Source of the DNA: an uncultured Clostridia bacterium
GTDB lineage: Bacteria; Bacillota; Clostridia; Christensenellales; Borkfalkiaceae
DNA: 64,000 nt
Direction: 5' to 3'
NCBI GenBank assembly: GCA_934247935.1
Contig: CAKQKE010000002.1
Coordinates: 272,492-336,491, forward strand
This document shows, one piece after another, positions 9,379 to 18,330 of the stretch (the first letter of the stretch is position 1; every line of letters starts with the position of its first letter). Position numbers and translations under genes: made by a program. The notes beneath the pieces were generated by a model. The model searched no databases and was not told where the DNA came from. It saw only the letters and a program-made list of their open reading frames with translations.

Positions 9379-10021
9379 TTATACTTAAAATACAGGTTCG
9401 AATCGCAAGAACATAGCACAAGAGATTTGAACCCATACTATTATTTTCTATACGATTTGCGGTTGGGAGTTGATTTAATGCTTAACTTTTTTATTTGCAT
9501 TTGGTTAAATTTCCATATGTTAATTGCCTTTCGTCTGTGGTTTGTATCACTTTTGCAGCGAGAATATCAACTTCACCGCGAAAATAAGTACTTAAAAATC
9601 GAATATCTATCGAAGAGTCAGGCTCAAATCAGAGTTTGGCTCTTTTTTATTTCTACGATACTTTTTTCGCTGCGGGTTTAACCTTTTCGCTGATATTCTC
9701 CACGGCAACAGGATTTACACTTTATCTGCGTTTCGTCTTGTGATACTTCTCCTGTGCCGAAAGGCAAAGGTAAATATGGAGGTATCTCTAAGATGAAAAA
9801 AAAGTTTCTCAAAATGAATTCCGTAAATATTATCTTTCAAAGTTTAAACTGTACGACGGCGAAACGTTTATACCCTTCAATATCGTACTTTACCGGCACT
9901 TTATTATTTTAATTTTTAAATAAAGAAAAACCCTGTCAAGCAGTGTTCCGACAACTGAACGGTCTACTTAACACGGGTCATTTATTTAAAAAATATTTCA
10001 TTTAATTTTTTAATTATTTTA
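9379..10021. pseudogene. Decayed region with tRNA T-arm fragments and broken frames
   Basis: No intact gene is seen in 640 bases. GGTTCGAATC at 9394 resembles a T-loop, and 9428-9438 carries GATTTGAACCC, the reverse complement of the tRNA-Ser T-arm (GGGTTCAAATC). A wobble-rich hairpin with six T (9613-9649) looks like a terminator. Two short frames look formerly coding: one on plus near 9793-9920, and one on minus near 9690-9840 containing KCKSCCRGEYQ. A 10-base inverted repeat GAGAATATCA/TGATATTCTC brackets part of it. I read this as the wreck of an element once inserted beside the tRNA, but no integrase is left. Confidence 0.4.
9613..9649 (+). terminator. Possible terminator in decayed region
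   Basis: AAGAGTCAGGCTC pairs with GAGTTTGGCTCTT (three G-T wobbles) over a 6-base loop and is followed by a T run. No intact gene precedes it, so it may be a remnant or end a small RNA. Confidence 0.45.
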
Positions 10022-10225
10022 TCAATAATCGGAAATAATGATTATTTCTTTATCTTTATTTGCGTCTTTTTCAAAATCTATCTCGTAAATATCTTTTTCT
10101 TTATCAACGCGGTTATAGTATTTACTTAAAATCCTTACGGCGTCATTTACCGATTTCGCTTTTACTACTGCAACGTCAGCGTCTTTGTCCTCTTCGTTTT
10201 TCCTATAATATACAAACGTTTTCAT
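10022..10225 (-). CDS. Small hypothetical protein
   Basis: A 67-residue, highly charged product that begins MKTFVYYRKNEE and ends EIIIISDY. The middle (AKSVNDAVRILSKYYNRVD) is a plausible amphipathic helix between two beta segments. I do not recognise a family. The ribosome site is weak (AACGGAT). Its good reading-frame composition and position 73 bases past the PHP gene on the same strand support it as real and perhaps co-transcribed. Confidence 0.5.
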   Translation of the reverse strand: MKTFVYYRKNEEDKDADVAVVKAKSVNDAVRILSKYYNRVDKEKDIYEIDFEKDANKDKEIIIISDY

Positions 10226-10297
10226 ATCCGTTATTCTTTTATTTATCTTTTTATTTGCGCGGCAAAAAATCTCCGTTAAAAATTTCCGTTAATTGTA

Positions 10298-11311
10298 TTA
10301 TTCTATAAATTCGTCGATGAAATACGCCCGCGTGTAGGCCTCGTTCCCTTCAAAATCTCTTATAGTGACCCTGAAATACGACTGTACGCCCTTTTTGACG
10401 ATTTTGCTCTTTAAAATTTCACTTATATCAAACTCCGCCCTATTTAAACCATCTTTATTTTTAGCCGTAAACGATCTTCTCCTTTCGGTACTTACCGTAA
10501 TTGAAACAACGGACGAACACTCAATTACGAGTTTTTCCCCGTCTGAATAAAGTTTATGTATTTCGGGTCCTGTAGAAGCGTAGAAATCGCCGTTTTTAAG
10601 TGCGGTCATTACGCTTTTATAATCCAATTTTTCAGCCTTAACCATTACAAAACCGCCGAAATAGTCGCTCGGCGCATGCGCATCGTCGCTCGCTACGGGA
10701 TAAATTCTGTTTCCCTCTCTCAAAAGGTCTTCAAAGGGTTGAACAGTATCTCTGAACCCCTCTTTTACGCAACACGAATTATACACTTCTATGCCCCACA
10801 AACCTTTAAGTCCCGAATAATCCGAATAGTTCTGAAGAGACCACACGGGGTGATTGAGCGTAACCAAAAAACCTGCATCGTTCGCCTTTTTAATCACGTC
10901 GTTTAATCCGTCTATTGAATACGTCGCATGATAATCAAACTTTTTCATTTCGTCGGTAACGTGATTTTTTGCGTTTCCCCATACGGTGGACGGATTAAGA
11001 ACGGGGCAATCCAAATTTTCAGAATCGGTTGCGTACAAATTTAAATGCGCGGTTTTTATATACTCGAAACTGCTTGAATCTGACGGACAGTCAATAGATT
11101 TTTCATATGAAGTAATCGCCAAAAAATTCTCGTCGGTTAAATCGTCGTGACAAAGCAAAACTTCATGATCGGTAAACGCCACTATGGAGTAGCCCGCTTT
11201 AAGGTAAGCCGTCTTTACCTCTTCGGGTGTTTCTTGTCCGTCCGAAACTGTGGTGTGCATATGCAAATTGGCTTTATAAAACTTACCTCCTTGCGGGAAT
11301 AAATATATCAT
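10298..11311 (-). CDS. PHP-domain phosphoesterase
   Basis: The 337-residue product carries the PHP metal-site motifs: NLHMHTTVSDG (motif I, residues about 14-24), FTDHE (motif II, about 46), and a late SDDAHAP (motif IV). PHP proteins hydrolyse phosphoesters with a trinuclear metal centre. The ATG at 11311 has AAGGAAG five bases upstream, and the motif spacing fits; longer in-frame versions add unsupported sequence. The C-terminal 100 residues include YASTGPEIHKLYSDGEKLVIECSS-like beta sequence (first part ASTGPEIH) seen in CehA-type PHP proteins. Substrate unknown. Confidence 0.85.
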   Translation of the reverse strand: MIYLFPQGGKFYKANLHMHTTVSDGQETPEEVKTAYLKAGYSIVAFTDHEVLLCHDDLTDENFLAITSYEKSIDCPSDSSSFEYIKTAHLNLYATDSENLDCPVLNPSTVWGNAKNHVTDEMKKFDYHATYSIDGLNDVIKKANDAGFLVTLNHPVWSLQNYSDYSGLKGLWGIEVYNSCCVKEGFRDTVQPFEDLLREGNRIYPVASDDAHAPSDYFGGFVMVKAEKLDYKSVMTALKNGDFYASTGPEIHKLYSDGEKLVIECSSVVSITVSTERRRSFTAKNKDGLNRAEFDISEILKSKIVKKGVQSYFRVTIRDFEGNEAYTRAYFIDEFIE

Positions 11312-11621
11312 TTTATCTTCCTTTTTACCGCAATAGTGCGGTATTGCCGTCAAATCGTTTACAGATTTAAACAAATTTCTACTAAACCGAAAAACTTGTA
11401 AAACGACGCCGAATTTTTTTAATAACGATATTTCAAGCGACAATATATAATTTATTTTTTAACAAATTAATTATACTGTCAATTTAAAAAAAGTCAATAC
11501 GTTTTTTAAGATTTTATAAAACTAAAATGTATTTAATTCCATATTTTTACCCGAACTGATTTATAGTCATGTCCGCGATTTATATTTATAAAACCAAATT
11601 TTAAAGCGCATTTATGCCATA

Positions 11622-11652
11622 TTTACGCAATACGTGTGCTGTAAACAGCACA
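11622..11652 (+). repeat. Dispersed palindrome copy with overlapping hairpin
   Basis: TTTACGCAATACGTG is the conserved left half; the right half has drifted to GTGCTGTAAA, which forms its own perfect hairpin TGTGCTG-TAAA-CAGCACA at 11635-11652. Confidence 0.75.
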
Positions 11653-11665
11653 ATGATAAAAATAC

Positions 11666-11700
11666 GCCGCCCCGCAATCCAATTATCTTTGCGGGGCGGC
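11666..11700 (-). terminator. Terminator of pyk
   Basis: Perfect 12-base arms GCCGCCCCGCAA/TTGCGGGGCGGC with an 11-base loop; on the minus strand a GTATTTTTAT run follows. Confidence 0.9.
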
Positions 11701-11765
11701 TTGTCATCGGATTTCAAGTTTTAAAATCAAATCGCCGATAACAATATTAACAAATTATGTTTAAG

Positions 11766-13178
11766 TTATTTTATGTATTCCATTTGAATAAGGTTTGTGC
11801 TGCCCTTTTCTCCGCACTTACCGCCAGTAAGAATAATTAAATCGTCCTTTTTCAATCTGAAGACGCTTTTTGCAGTTTCCAAGCCCTCTTCAAACATTTT
11901 ATCTCGGTCGTCATATTTTGTAACAACAACGGGCACGACGCCCCAACTCATCGAAAGACGTCTCGCGATTTTTTCATCGGGCGTCAAGCCTAAAATAGGC
12001 ATCGGCGGACGGAAACGCGAAATCATACGGCAGGTAGTACCGGAGTAAGAAAATACGGCAATCGCTTTCGCTTTGACATCAATCGCCATACCGCACGCCG
12101 CATGCGAAACCGCATCCAAAGTGTTTTTAATGCGAAATTCGGTCTGCGCAAAACGCTTTTTATAGTGAATGTTTTTTTCGGTCTCTTCGCAAATGTTCGC
12201 CATTGTGGCAACGGCAAGATCGGGATATTTGCCAACGGCAGTTTCTCCGCTCAACATAACCGCACTGCTTCCGTCGTAAACGGCGTTAGCCACGTCCGAA
12301 ATTTCCGCACGCGTCGGACGAGCGGAATTAATCATAGACTCCAACATTTCGGTTGCGGTGATTACCCTTTTACCCAGAAGTCTGCAAGCGGTAATCATCT
12401 TTTTCTGTAATGGCGGAACTTCCACAAACGGAATTTCCACGCCCAGGTCGCCGCGTGCAACCATTATACCGCTGCAAGTTTCCGCAATCGATTCCAGATT
12501 ATCCACTCCGCTGCGGTTTTCGATTTTCGCAATCAGTTCGATGTTCTCTCCGCCGTTTTCAGCCAAAAATTCTTTGACGGCGAGCATATCTTCCTTTCTC
12601 GAAACAAACGAGCAAGCGATAAAATCGACGTCATTTTTAATGCCGAACAAAATATCTTTTTTGTCTTGCTCGGAAAGGTAAGGACGGGAAAGCACTTTCC
12701 CGGGGAAACTCATACTTTTATTATCGGACAAAACACCGCCTATTTCCGTTACGCACACAAGATCGGTCGAAGTTTTTTCGAGAACACAAAACCGCACCAA
12801 TCCGTTACACAACAAAATCGTGCCGCCCACCTCGATTTCTTTCACGATTTCGGGCGGGTTTACCGAAACTATGGTTTGGTCACCCAAAATATCGCGCGAC
12901 GTAAACGTAAACTTGTCGCCCTCTTTCAATTCGATACTGCCGCAAGCAAATTTTTTAATTCGGTATTCGGGACCTTTTGTGTCCAACATAATGGCTACGG
13001 GAAGTCCTACTTTTTGGCGCGCCTCTTTAATGGCGTTAATGCGCATTTGGTGTTCTTCGTGCGTTCCGTGCGAAAAATTGAGTCGAGCCACGTCCATACC
13101 TCTTTTCATCAATTTCTCAAGCATGGAAAGACTTTCGCAAGCAGGACCGATCGTGCAAATGATTTTTGTCTTTTTCAT
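11766..13178 (-). CDS. pyk: Pyruvate kinase
   Basis: The 470-residue enzyme transfers phosphate from phosphoenolpyruvate to ADP in the last step of glycolysis. It opens MKKTKIICTIGPAC, has the RLNFSHG segment, the metal/PEP lysine motif (IAKIENRSGVDN), MVARGDLGVEIP, and the ATEMLESM helix followed by TRAEISDVANAV. The C-terminal allosteric domain is present and there is no extra PEP-utiliser domain, so it is the standard ~475-residue form. GGAGG sits 6 bases before the ATG at 13178; the in-frame extension upstream lacks coding character. Monocistronic, with its own terminator. Confidence 0.96.
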   Translation of the reverse strand: MKKTKIICTIGPACESLSMLEKLMKRGMDVARLNFSHGTHEEHQMRINAIKEARQKVGLPVAIMLDTKGPEYRIKKFACGSIELKEGDKFTFTSRDILGDQTIVSVNPPEIVKEIEVGGTILLCNGLVRFCVLEKTSTDLVCVTEIGGVLSDNKSMSFPGKVLSRPYLSEQDKKDILFGIKNDVDFIACSFVSRKEDMLAVKEFLAENGGENIELIAKIENRSGVDNLESIAETCSGIMVARGDLGVEIPFVEVPPLQKKMITACRLLGKRVITATEMLESMINSARPTRAEISDVANAVYDGSSAVMLSGETAVGKYPDLAVATMANICEETEKNIHYKKRFAQTEFRIKNTLDAVSHAACGMAIDVKAKAIAVFSYSGTTCRMISRFRPPMPILGLTPDEKIARRLSMSWGVVPVVVTKYDDRDKMFEEGLETAKSVFRLKKDDLIILTGGKCGEKGSTNLIQMEYIK

Positions 13179-13551
13179 ATAATCCTCCGATTTTTGTTTT
13201 TGCGGTTTTACCGCAAGAATAAAGTTGCGGTTTCTTGTTTCGTTTTTAAAAACGCCTTTACCGCAATGATTCAGGAAAACCGCCCGCAATTGAAAAACGA
13301 GCAATCCCTTAAAAAGCAAACGGCAGAAAACTTCTCTGCAATTTTAAATTTTTCCGATTTATTATACGATATTCTTTTTAAAAAATCAATTATTTATAAG
13401 GCAACAAAAGACGATTAATCGTAAATGTTTTCTATATTTTTAACACGTGTTTTGGCAAGTTGCATACTAATTTATATGTCGTCTGTGAGCGCAATGTTTT
13501 CAGGTTGATTAAAAAAGTGGCGTTTATCGTCTAAACGGCGCAATTTTGTCA

Positions 13552-13577
13552 TTTTTACACGATACGTATGCGATGAA
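13552..13577 (+). repeat. Dispersed palindrome copy
   Basis: TTTTTACACGATACGTATGCGATGAA, with two changes in the left half and a weaker right half. It is followed by AACAGCACAA, the same trailing bases as after the 11622 copy. Confidence 0.6.
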
Positions 13578-13594
13578 CAGCACAACAAAAATAA

Positions 13595-13632
13595 CACACC
13601 GTACTTTGCAGAACAAAAAACGGTGTGCTTTT
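13595..13632 (-). terminator. Terminator-like hairpin past the NdoA gene
   Basis: CACACCGT and ACGGTGTG arms with a 17-base loop; T run on plus (CTTTTGATT) and T-rich stretch on minus. It lies about 120 bases past the ndoA stop. Confidence 0.55.
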
Positions 13633-13749
13633 GATTGTTAAATTGTTGTATTCGGCTTAAATTAAACGCATTATTTTGCCTTTCCGACTTTGCCTCCGTT
13701 TATTGAAATTGTTAGTTTTGTTGTTAACTCCGCGATATAAAAAATCTCA

Positions 13750-14106
13750 TTATTGTTCGTCTTGTTTTACAAACCCGAGACTTATAAGCAACGCGTCGTC
13801 GACGAGTTGCATTTTAGACGGAGGCAACGAGCCTATTCTTTCTTTCAAACGTCTTTTGTCTATAGTGCGGATTTGCTCGAGCAAAATTACAGAGTTTTTC
13901 ATAAGCCCGTACTCCACCGCGCCGAGTTCGATATGCGTAGGCAATCTCGCCTTGTCAAGTTTGCTTGTAATTGCCGCAGCGATTACCGTGGGGCTGTATT
14001 TATTGCCTACATCGTTTTGCACAACGAGTACGGGCCTTACGCCTCCTTGCTCACTGCCTATCACGGGGCTTAAATCCGCATAGTACATTTCGCCTCTTTT
14101 AATCAT
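13750..14106 (-). CDS. ndoA: NdoA/MazF-family endoribonuclease toxin
   Basis: The 118-residue product closely follows Bacillus EndoA/NdoA: KRGEMYYADLSPVIGSEQGG, RPVLVVQNDVGNKYSPTVI, ITSKLDKARLPTHIEL, and LLEQIRTIDKRRL. The conserved Arg in the first motif region and the Thr in IRTIDK are the usual catalytic positions. The family cleaves mRNA at short U-rich sites. Unusually no antitoxin gene (EndoAI/MazE) lies upstream; the 320 bases before it are non-coding. The cognate antitoxin may be elsewhere, or regulation may differ. AAAGGA precedes the start. Confidence 0.92.
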   Translation of the reverse strand: MIKRGEMYYADLSPVIGSEQGGVRPVLVVQNDVGNKYSPTVIAAAITSKLDKARLPTHIELGAVEYGLMKNSVILLEQIRTIDKRRLKERIGSLPPSKMQLVDDALLISLGFVKQDEQ

Positions 14107-14426
14107 AGTAATATACGTCCTTTATAAATTTGTGTTTTAGCCCCACTGTATTATATGTACTTTTTAAGCGGTAGGGTTTTTACAGACGTAAATATTGACA
14201 AACAAAGCGATATTTATTCATTTTTTTGTAATTTTGCATAAATCGGACAAATTTTTACTTTTAAACGTGCTTAAATTTGCGCCGCCACGTTTGTCGGCAA
14301 AAAATAAATATTGACAAACACGGCAAAATAAAATATAATTGTCTTATATTAAAAACTTGTCTTGCAACGATAAGATTTTAACGTTCATCCAAAAAATTAA
14401 AGTCAACTTTAAAAAGGAGAAAAATT
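14107..14426. other. Divergent intergenic region
   Basis: Between ndoA and the DUF4250 gene. It contains the DUF4250 promoter and a second TTGACA-like site near 14195, but no antitoxin frame. Confidence 0.6.
14311..14339 (+). promoter_or_regulatory. Promoter of the DUF4250 gene
   Basis: TTGACA at 14311-14316 and TATAAT at 14334-14339, separated by exactly 17 bases. Confidence 0.85.
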
Positions 14427-14603
14427 ATGGATATGCCGTCTAACCCTTATATTCTTTTAAGCGTAATCAATACTAAATTAAGAGACAACTACCCTTCTTT
14501 AAAAACGCTTTGCGAAGAAGAAGATTTAAGAGAAGAAGAAATAATATCTTTACTTAAATCAATCGACTACACTTATGACGAAAAACTGAATAAATTTGTA
14601 TAA
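14427..14603 (+). CDS. DUF4250 domain protein
   Basis: A 58-residue protein with the family pattern: NPYILLSVINTKLRDNYPSL near the start, an acidic middle (CEEEDLREEEI), and the ending DYTYDEKLNKFV. DUF4250 is a small, largely clostridial family of unknown function. AAAAAGGAGA lies 7 bases before the ATG and a consensus promoter is present. Confidence 0.88.
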   Translation: MDMPSNPYILLSVINTKLRDNYPSLKTLCEEEDLREEEIISLLKSIDYTYDEKLNKFV

Positions 14604-14611
14604 ATTGTCGA

Positions 14612-14637
14612 TTTTACGCAATACGTGTTTTGTAAAA
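14612..14637 (+). repeat. Dispersed palindrome copy
   Basis: TTTTACGCAATACGTG then TTTTGTAAAA, eight bases past the DUF4250 stop. The left half is exact and the right half is degenerate; CCGTC follows as in several other copies. Confidence 0.8.
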
Positions 14638-14824
14638 CCGTCTTTTTATACAATGTAACGACAATATTTATTACTCGCCGACAACCGCCGCAATTCTATA
14701 CGCATTATATTAGTCACCCCGCTAAACGGCACAATTAATATACAAACAGCGCATTAGTCGACTTGTTAAAGCGAAATCCAATAAGCAACGATAAGAAAAA
14801 TCAAAATCAAAATATTCAAGTTAC

Positions 14825-14862
14825 AAAAAAAATTCACGCAAGTAAAAAGCGTGAATTTTTTT
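14825..14862. terminator. Bidirectional terminator, DUF4250 gene and malQ
   Basis: AAAATTCACGC pairs with GCGTGAATTTT over an AAGTAAAAA loop, with T/A runs on both sides. Confidence 0.9.
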
Positions 14863-14877
14863 ATTCTATATTTAAAA

Positions 14878-16356
14878 TCAATCTCTGTCAAAGCGTTTTG
14901 CCCTGCGTTTCATTGCCGTGGACAACGTTTGCGTAAACACGCTTTCTTTTATTCTCATCGTCCAGCAACCGGTGCTTCCGGGGGTGTTTATTCTATATTT
15001 ATTGTCAAGCCCCAACACGTCCTGAATGGGCACGACCGTTATATAAGAATTGGACGCGTACGCAATATCCATAATCGCGTCCCACATGCTTTCCACGCCC
15101 GAAAGGTGCTTGTTGATTTTATAATAATCGAGACATTTTTGCACCCTTTCTTTCACGTGCGCAAACCTTTCGCCGTCAAGCGATTTCAAATACCCCACCA
15201 CGGTATCGTTGTCGTGAGTACCCGTGTAAGTGATGCTGTTTTCTTCGATATTCCAAGGTAAATAAGTGTTTGAATCTCCGCCGTCGAAACTGAAAAGCAC
15301 GACTTTCATTCCGGGATAACCCGTGTATTTAAGCAAATCTTTTACTCCGTCGTCGATAAAACCGAGGTCCTCGGCAATTATATCTCCGTCGTTAAATTCG
15401 GCAAAAATTTCTCTGCCGGGGGCGTTTTCCCACTTGCCGTTTATCGCGTCTTTCGCGCCGTAAGGCACTGTCCAGAACCTGTCGAACCCTCTGAAATGGT
15501 CGACTCTCACCTTATCGTACACCGACAAAGCGTCTTTAATTCTGTTTTTCCACCACGAGTAGCCGTCTTTAGCCATGCTTTCGTAGTTGTACACGGGGTT
15601 GCCCCAAAGTTGACCCGTCGCCGAAAAATAATCGGGCGGCACACCCGCAATTTTGGTCGGCGTAAGATTTTCGTCCAAAATAAAGTTTTGCGGGTTTTTC
15701 CACACGTCGCACGAGTCGTAAGCCATATATAAACACAAATCGCCGATAAACTTTATACCCTTCGAGTTTGCATATTTTTTCAACTGCTTCCATTCGTTCC
15801 AGAACTCAAATTGAAGCCATTGCCAAAATAAATATTCTTCTTTATCCGTTTTTTTAAGTTTTTTCAGAGCGTTTTCGTCTCTGAATTTGTATTCTTTTTG
15901 CCACTCGTACCACGGCTTTTGATACTTCGTTTTAAGGGTCATATACAAAGCGTAATCGTTGAATTTCCCCTTTCTTAAAAACGCTATAAAATCTTTTCCC
16001 GCCGTATCGAATCTCGAATACGCTTTTTTAAGTAGCGCGTATCTGTCAACGTAAAGTTTGCCGTAGTCGATTTTTTCGCCCTTGTCAATCGCCGTCATAA
16101 TTTCCCTGTGCGTCAATAACCTTTTCTCGCACAAAATTTCAACGTCGATAAAATAAGGATTGCCCGAATACGAACAACAAGATTGATAAGGCGAATCGGC
16201 ATACCCCGTTTGAACGAGCGGCAAAAACTGCCAATACGTTTGACTGCTTTCAGATAAAAAATCAACGAAATCGTATGCCCTTTTTCCCAACGAACCTATT
16301 GCGTATTTTGTCGGCAACGAAAATACCGGCATAATCACACCACACTTTTTTTCCAT
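14878..16356 (-). CDS. malQ: 4-alpha-glucanotransferase (amylomaltase)
   Basis: The 492-residue GH77 enzyme transfers alpha-1,4-glucan segments and releases glucose, linking maltodextrin or glycogen turnover to glycolysis. Visible motifs are VFSLPTKYAIGSLG, QFLPLVQTGYADSPYQS, the nucleophile region VRVDHFRGFDRFW, the acid/base EDLGFI, and YTGTHDNDTVVG with the third catalytic Asp. Length matches bacterial amylomaltases. AGAGG lies upstream of the ATG. No other glycogen gene is adjacent. Confidence 0.95.
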   Translation of the reverse strand: MEKKCGVIMPVFSLPTKYAIGSLGKRAYDFVDFLSESSQTYWQFLPLVQTGYADSPYQSCCSYSGNPYFIDVEILCEKRLLTHREIMTAIDKGEKIDYGKLYVDRYALLKKAYSRFDTAGKDFIAFLRKGKFNDYALYMTLKTKYQKPWYEWQKEYKFRDENALKKLKKTDKEEYLFWQWLQFEFWNEWKQLKKYANSKGIKFIGDLCLYMAYDSCDVWKNPQNFILDENLTPTKIAGVPPDYFSATGQLWGNPVYNYESMAKDGYSWWKNRIKDALSVYDKVRVDHFRGFDRFWTVPYGAKDAINGKWENAPGREIFAEFNDGDIIAEDLGFIDDGVKDLLKYTGYPGMKVVLFSFDGGDSNTYLPWNIEENSITYTGTHDNDTVVGYLKSLDGERFAHVKERVQKCLDYYKINKHLSGVESMWDAIMDIAYASNSYITVVPIQDVLGLDNKYRINTPGSTGCWTMRIKESVFTQTLSTAMKRRAKRFDRD

Positions 16357-16408
16357 ATGTAAAAAACCTCTTTAGTTTGTTTTTAACTATTTAATAATGC
16401 CCGATTAT

Positions 16409-17557
16409 TTAATAATACCCGACTATCAAGTCTGTTCCGCTTATTATATCGTCCGTATTTGAAAAAGCGGAAAGTCTTATATAATTTTTACCGCCGTCGC
16501 CAAATCCCGCTCCGGGGGTAACCACAACGCCTTTACTTAACAGTTCTTCAAAGAAACTCCACGAATTATATCCGCTTGGCACTTTTAAAAACACGTAAGG
16601 GGCAAAGCCGGTAAAAAATGCGTTTTTTAATCTCAATTTACTTTTTATTATATCGGCATTATGTATATATTTTTTAATATTTCTGTTAATTTCACTGCAA
16701 CCGTCTTGCGTAAACACGGCAAGCGCGCCGCATTGCGTAATATAAGAAACCCCGTTGAAAGACGACTGCAAAAGCCTTTTATAAGCAAAATAAATTTTAC
16801 TCAACTTTTTCGGCACTATGGTATATCCGCACCTCACGCCCGTAAATCCCGCGTTTTTTGAAAAAGAATTTACCTCTATTGCGACCTTGTCCGCGCCATC
16901 TACCGCATAAATGCTTTTTATATTTTTCTCGCCGTAATCGGCGTAAGCGTTGTCGAAAATAATCACTGCGCCGATATCCTTTGCATAGTCCACCCACGCT
17001 TTAAGTCCCGCAATATCGTATTGCGCGCCCGTCGGGTTGTTGGGCGAACACAGATAAATCAAATCGACTTTTTCATCGGGCGGCATAGGCAAAAAATTAT
17101 TCTGCTCGTTTCCGTACACGTACTTGATAGTTCTGCCGAAAAGCAAATTTATATCCAAGTACGCCGGATATACGGGGTTTTGCAAAAGAACTGTATTGTC
17201 TTTGCTAAACAGCGTAGACAGTCTATATAAATCGGACTTTGCGCCGTCACCGACAAAAATTTCGTCCGTTTCAATATTTATTCCGTATTTATTATAATGG
17301 TTTTTAATGGCTTGCCTCAAAAACAAATAGCCCTGCTCGTCGCCGTAACCTTTAAAGGTCTTTTTGTCAGCCATTTCGTCCGAAGCCTTTTTCATCGCGG
17401 CAACCACGCACTTTGGAAGAGGCATCGTCACGTCGCCGATACCCATTTTATACAGCGGTGCGTCCGGATAAAGTTTTTTAAACCCAGCAACCGACTTCGC
17501 CGTTTTTGAAAATAAGTATTCGCCTTGCAAACAAGAAAATCCGTCTAAAAGTTTCAT
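16409..17557 (-). CDS. dapL: LL-diaminopimelate aminotransferase
   Basis: The 382-residue class I/II PLP aminotransferase converts tetrahydrodipicolinate directly to LL-diaminopimelate. DapL signatures include YKMGIGDVTMPLP, FKGYGDEQGYLFLRQAI, CSPNNPTGAQYD, FDNAYADY and the PLP lysine segment NSFSKNAGFTGVR. Its ATG overlaps the dapF stop in an ATGA junction, so the pair is coupled and together supplies meso-DAP for lysine and cell wall. CGGAGA precedes the ATG. Confidence 0.95.
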   Translation of the reverse strand: MKLLDGFSCLQGEYLFSKTAKSVAGFKKLYPDAPLYKMGIGDVTMPLPKCVVAAMKKASDEMADKKTFKGYGDEQGYLFLRQAIKNHYNKYGINIETDEIFVGDGAKSDLYRLSTLFSKDNTVLLQNPVYPAYLDINLLFGRTIKYVYGNEQNNFLPMPPDEKVDLIYLCSPNNPTGAQYDIAGLKAWVDYAKDIGAVIIFDNAYADYGEKNIKSIYAVDGADKVAIEVNSFSKNAGFTGVRCGYTIVPKKLSKIYFAYKRLLQSSFNGVSYITQCGALAVFTQDGCSEINRNIKKYIHNADIIKSKLRLKNAFFTGFAPYVFLKVPSGYNSWSFFEELLSKGVVVTPGAGFGDGGKNYIRLSAFSNTDDIISGTDLIVGYY

Positions 17558-18330
17558 TCTTCGTCTCCGAATAAAACTTCGCAAACGTAAACCGAACTTC
17601 CCGTAAGCAAAATATGCCCGTTTTCCTCTTTAACAAGCATTTTGCCTCCCTCGAACAAAAGCGAAGTTTCGCCGCTTACATAGCCTTTTTGCAAAGCACA
17701 TTTATATACGGCGCACGCGCCGCTCCCGCACGAAAGCGTCCTGCCCGACCCCCTTTCATGCACGTACACCGTCAAATTGCCGTCGTTTTCTATTTTGACA
17801 AACTCAACGTTGTAGTCGCTTAAATTTTCTTGCTTAATAAATTTAACCGCTTTATTAATCAGTTTTTGCGGATTGTCGCAAAACACGACCGCATGCAGAT
17901 TTCCAACGTCTGAAAAACAGACGTCATATTCCCGTCCGCCGAAAACGATTTTCTTTTCTCCTACAACGATTGCTTTGCCCATATCGGCTGTAAACACACC
18001 CCGCTCGTCGTTACAAAACAAGGTTTTCAGGCTGATTTTGCCGCAATCGGTGTTTAAAACGTACTCGAATTTTTTTTGTTGTTTAGACAGCAAAAAAGCC
18101 GCTCCGCGAATACCGTTGCCGCAAATTTTACCTCGGCTGCCATCGCTGTTATACATGATTACCGAGCAATCGCAGTCACTAAAATTTTCAAGCACTATAA
18201 GCCCGTCGGAGCCTATTCCGAAATGCCTGTCCGACACTTTTTTCGATAGCGCAGCATAGTCGATTTGTTTATCGGGTTTAAAAAGATACAAATAATCGTT
18301 TCCCGCACTGCAAATTTTAAAAAAACGCAT
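17554..18330 (-). CDS. dapF: Diaminopimelate epimerase
   Basis: The 258-residue enzyme interconverts LL- and meso-diaminopimelate. It starts FFKICSAGNDYLYL and holds the two catalytic cysteines in ICGNGIRG and SCGSGACAV. The ATG at 18330 is preceded by GCGAGG; an upstream start adds ten residues not seen in the family. It leads the dapF-dapL operon, with a good promoter upstream. Confidence 0.95.
   Translation of the reverse strand: MRFFKICSAGNDYLYLFKPDKQIDYAALSKKVSDRHFGIGSDGLIVLENFSDCDCSVIMYNSDGSRGKICGNGIRGAAFLLSKQQKKFEYVLNTDCGKISLKTLFCNDERGVFTADMGKAIVVGEKKIVFGGREYDVCFSDVGNLHAVVFCDNPQKLINKAVKFIKQENLSDYNVEFVKIENDGNLTVYVHERGSGRTLSCGSGACAVYKCALQKGYVSGETSLLFEGGKMLVKEENGHILLTGSSVYVCEVLFGDEE

Larger units (their letters stand above)
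11312..11765. other. Intergenic region between pyk and the PHP gene
   Basis: Contains the pyk terminator (11666-11700) and, just beyond it, a dispersed palindrome copy. Nothing else is recognised. Confidence 0.7.
13179..13749. other. Intergenic region upstream of pyk
   Basis: Holds the pyk leader, a palindrome copy (13552) and a terminator-like hairpin (13595). A TAACACGTG stretch at 13441 may be a further degenerate palindrome. Open frames antisense to pyk run into this region but have no ribosome sites. Confidence 0.6.

Noticed and set aside
9129..9419. A 96-codon minus frame
   Set aside because: It covers tRNA-Ser, its promoter and its terminator.
9379..10021. tmRNA, RNase P RNA or SRP RNA in the gene-free stretch
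   Set aside because: None of the conserved sequence blocks of these RNAs is present.
12666..13418. A 250-codon plus frame overlapping pyk
   Set aside because: Antisense to a clear pyruvate kinase gene, with no family resemblance.
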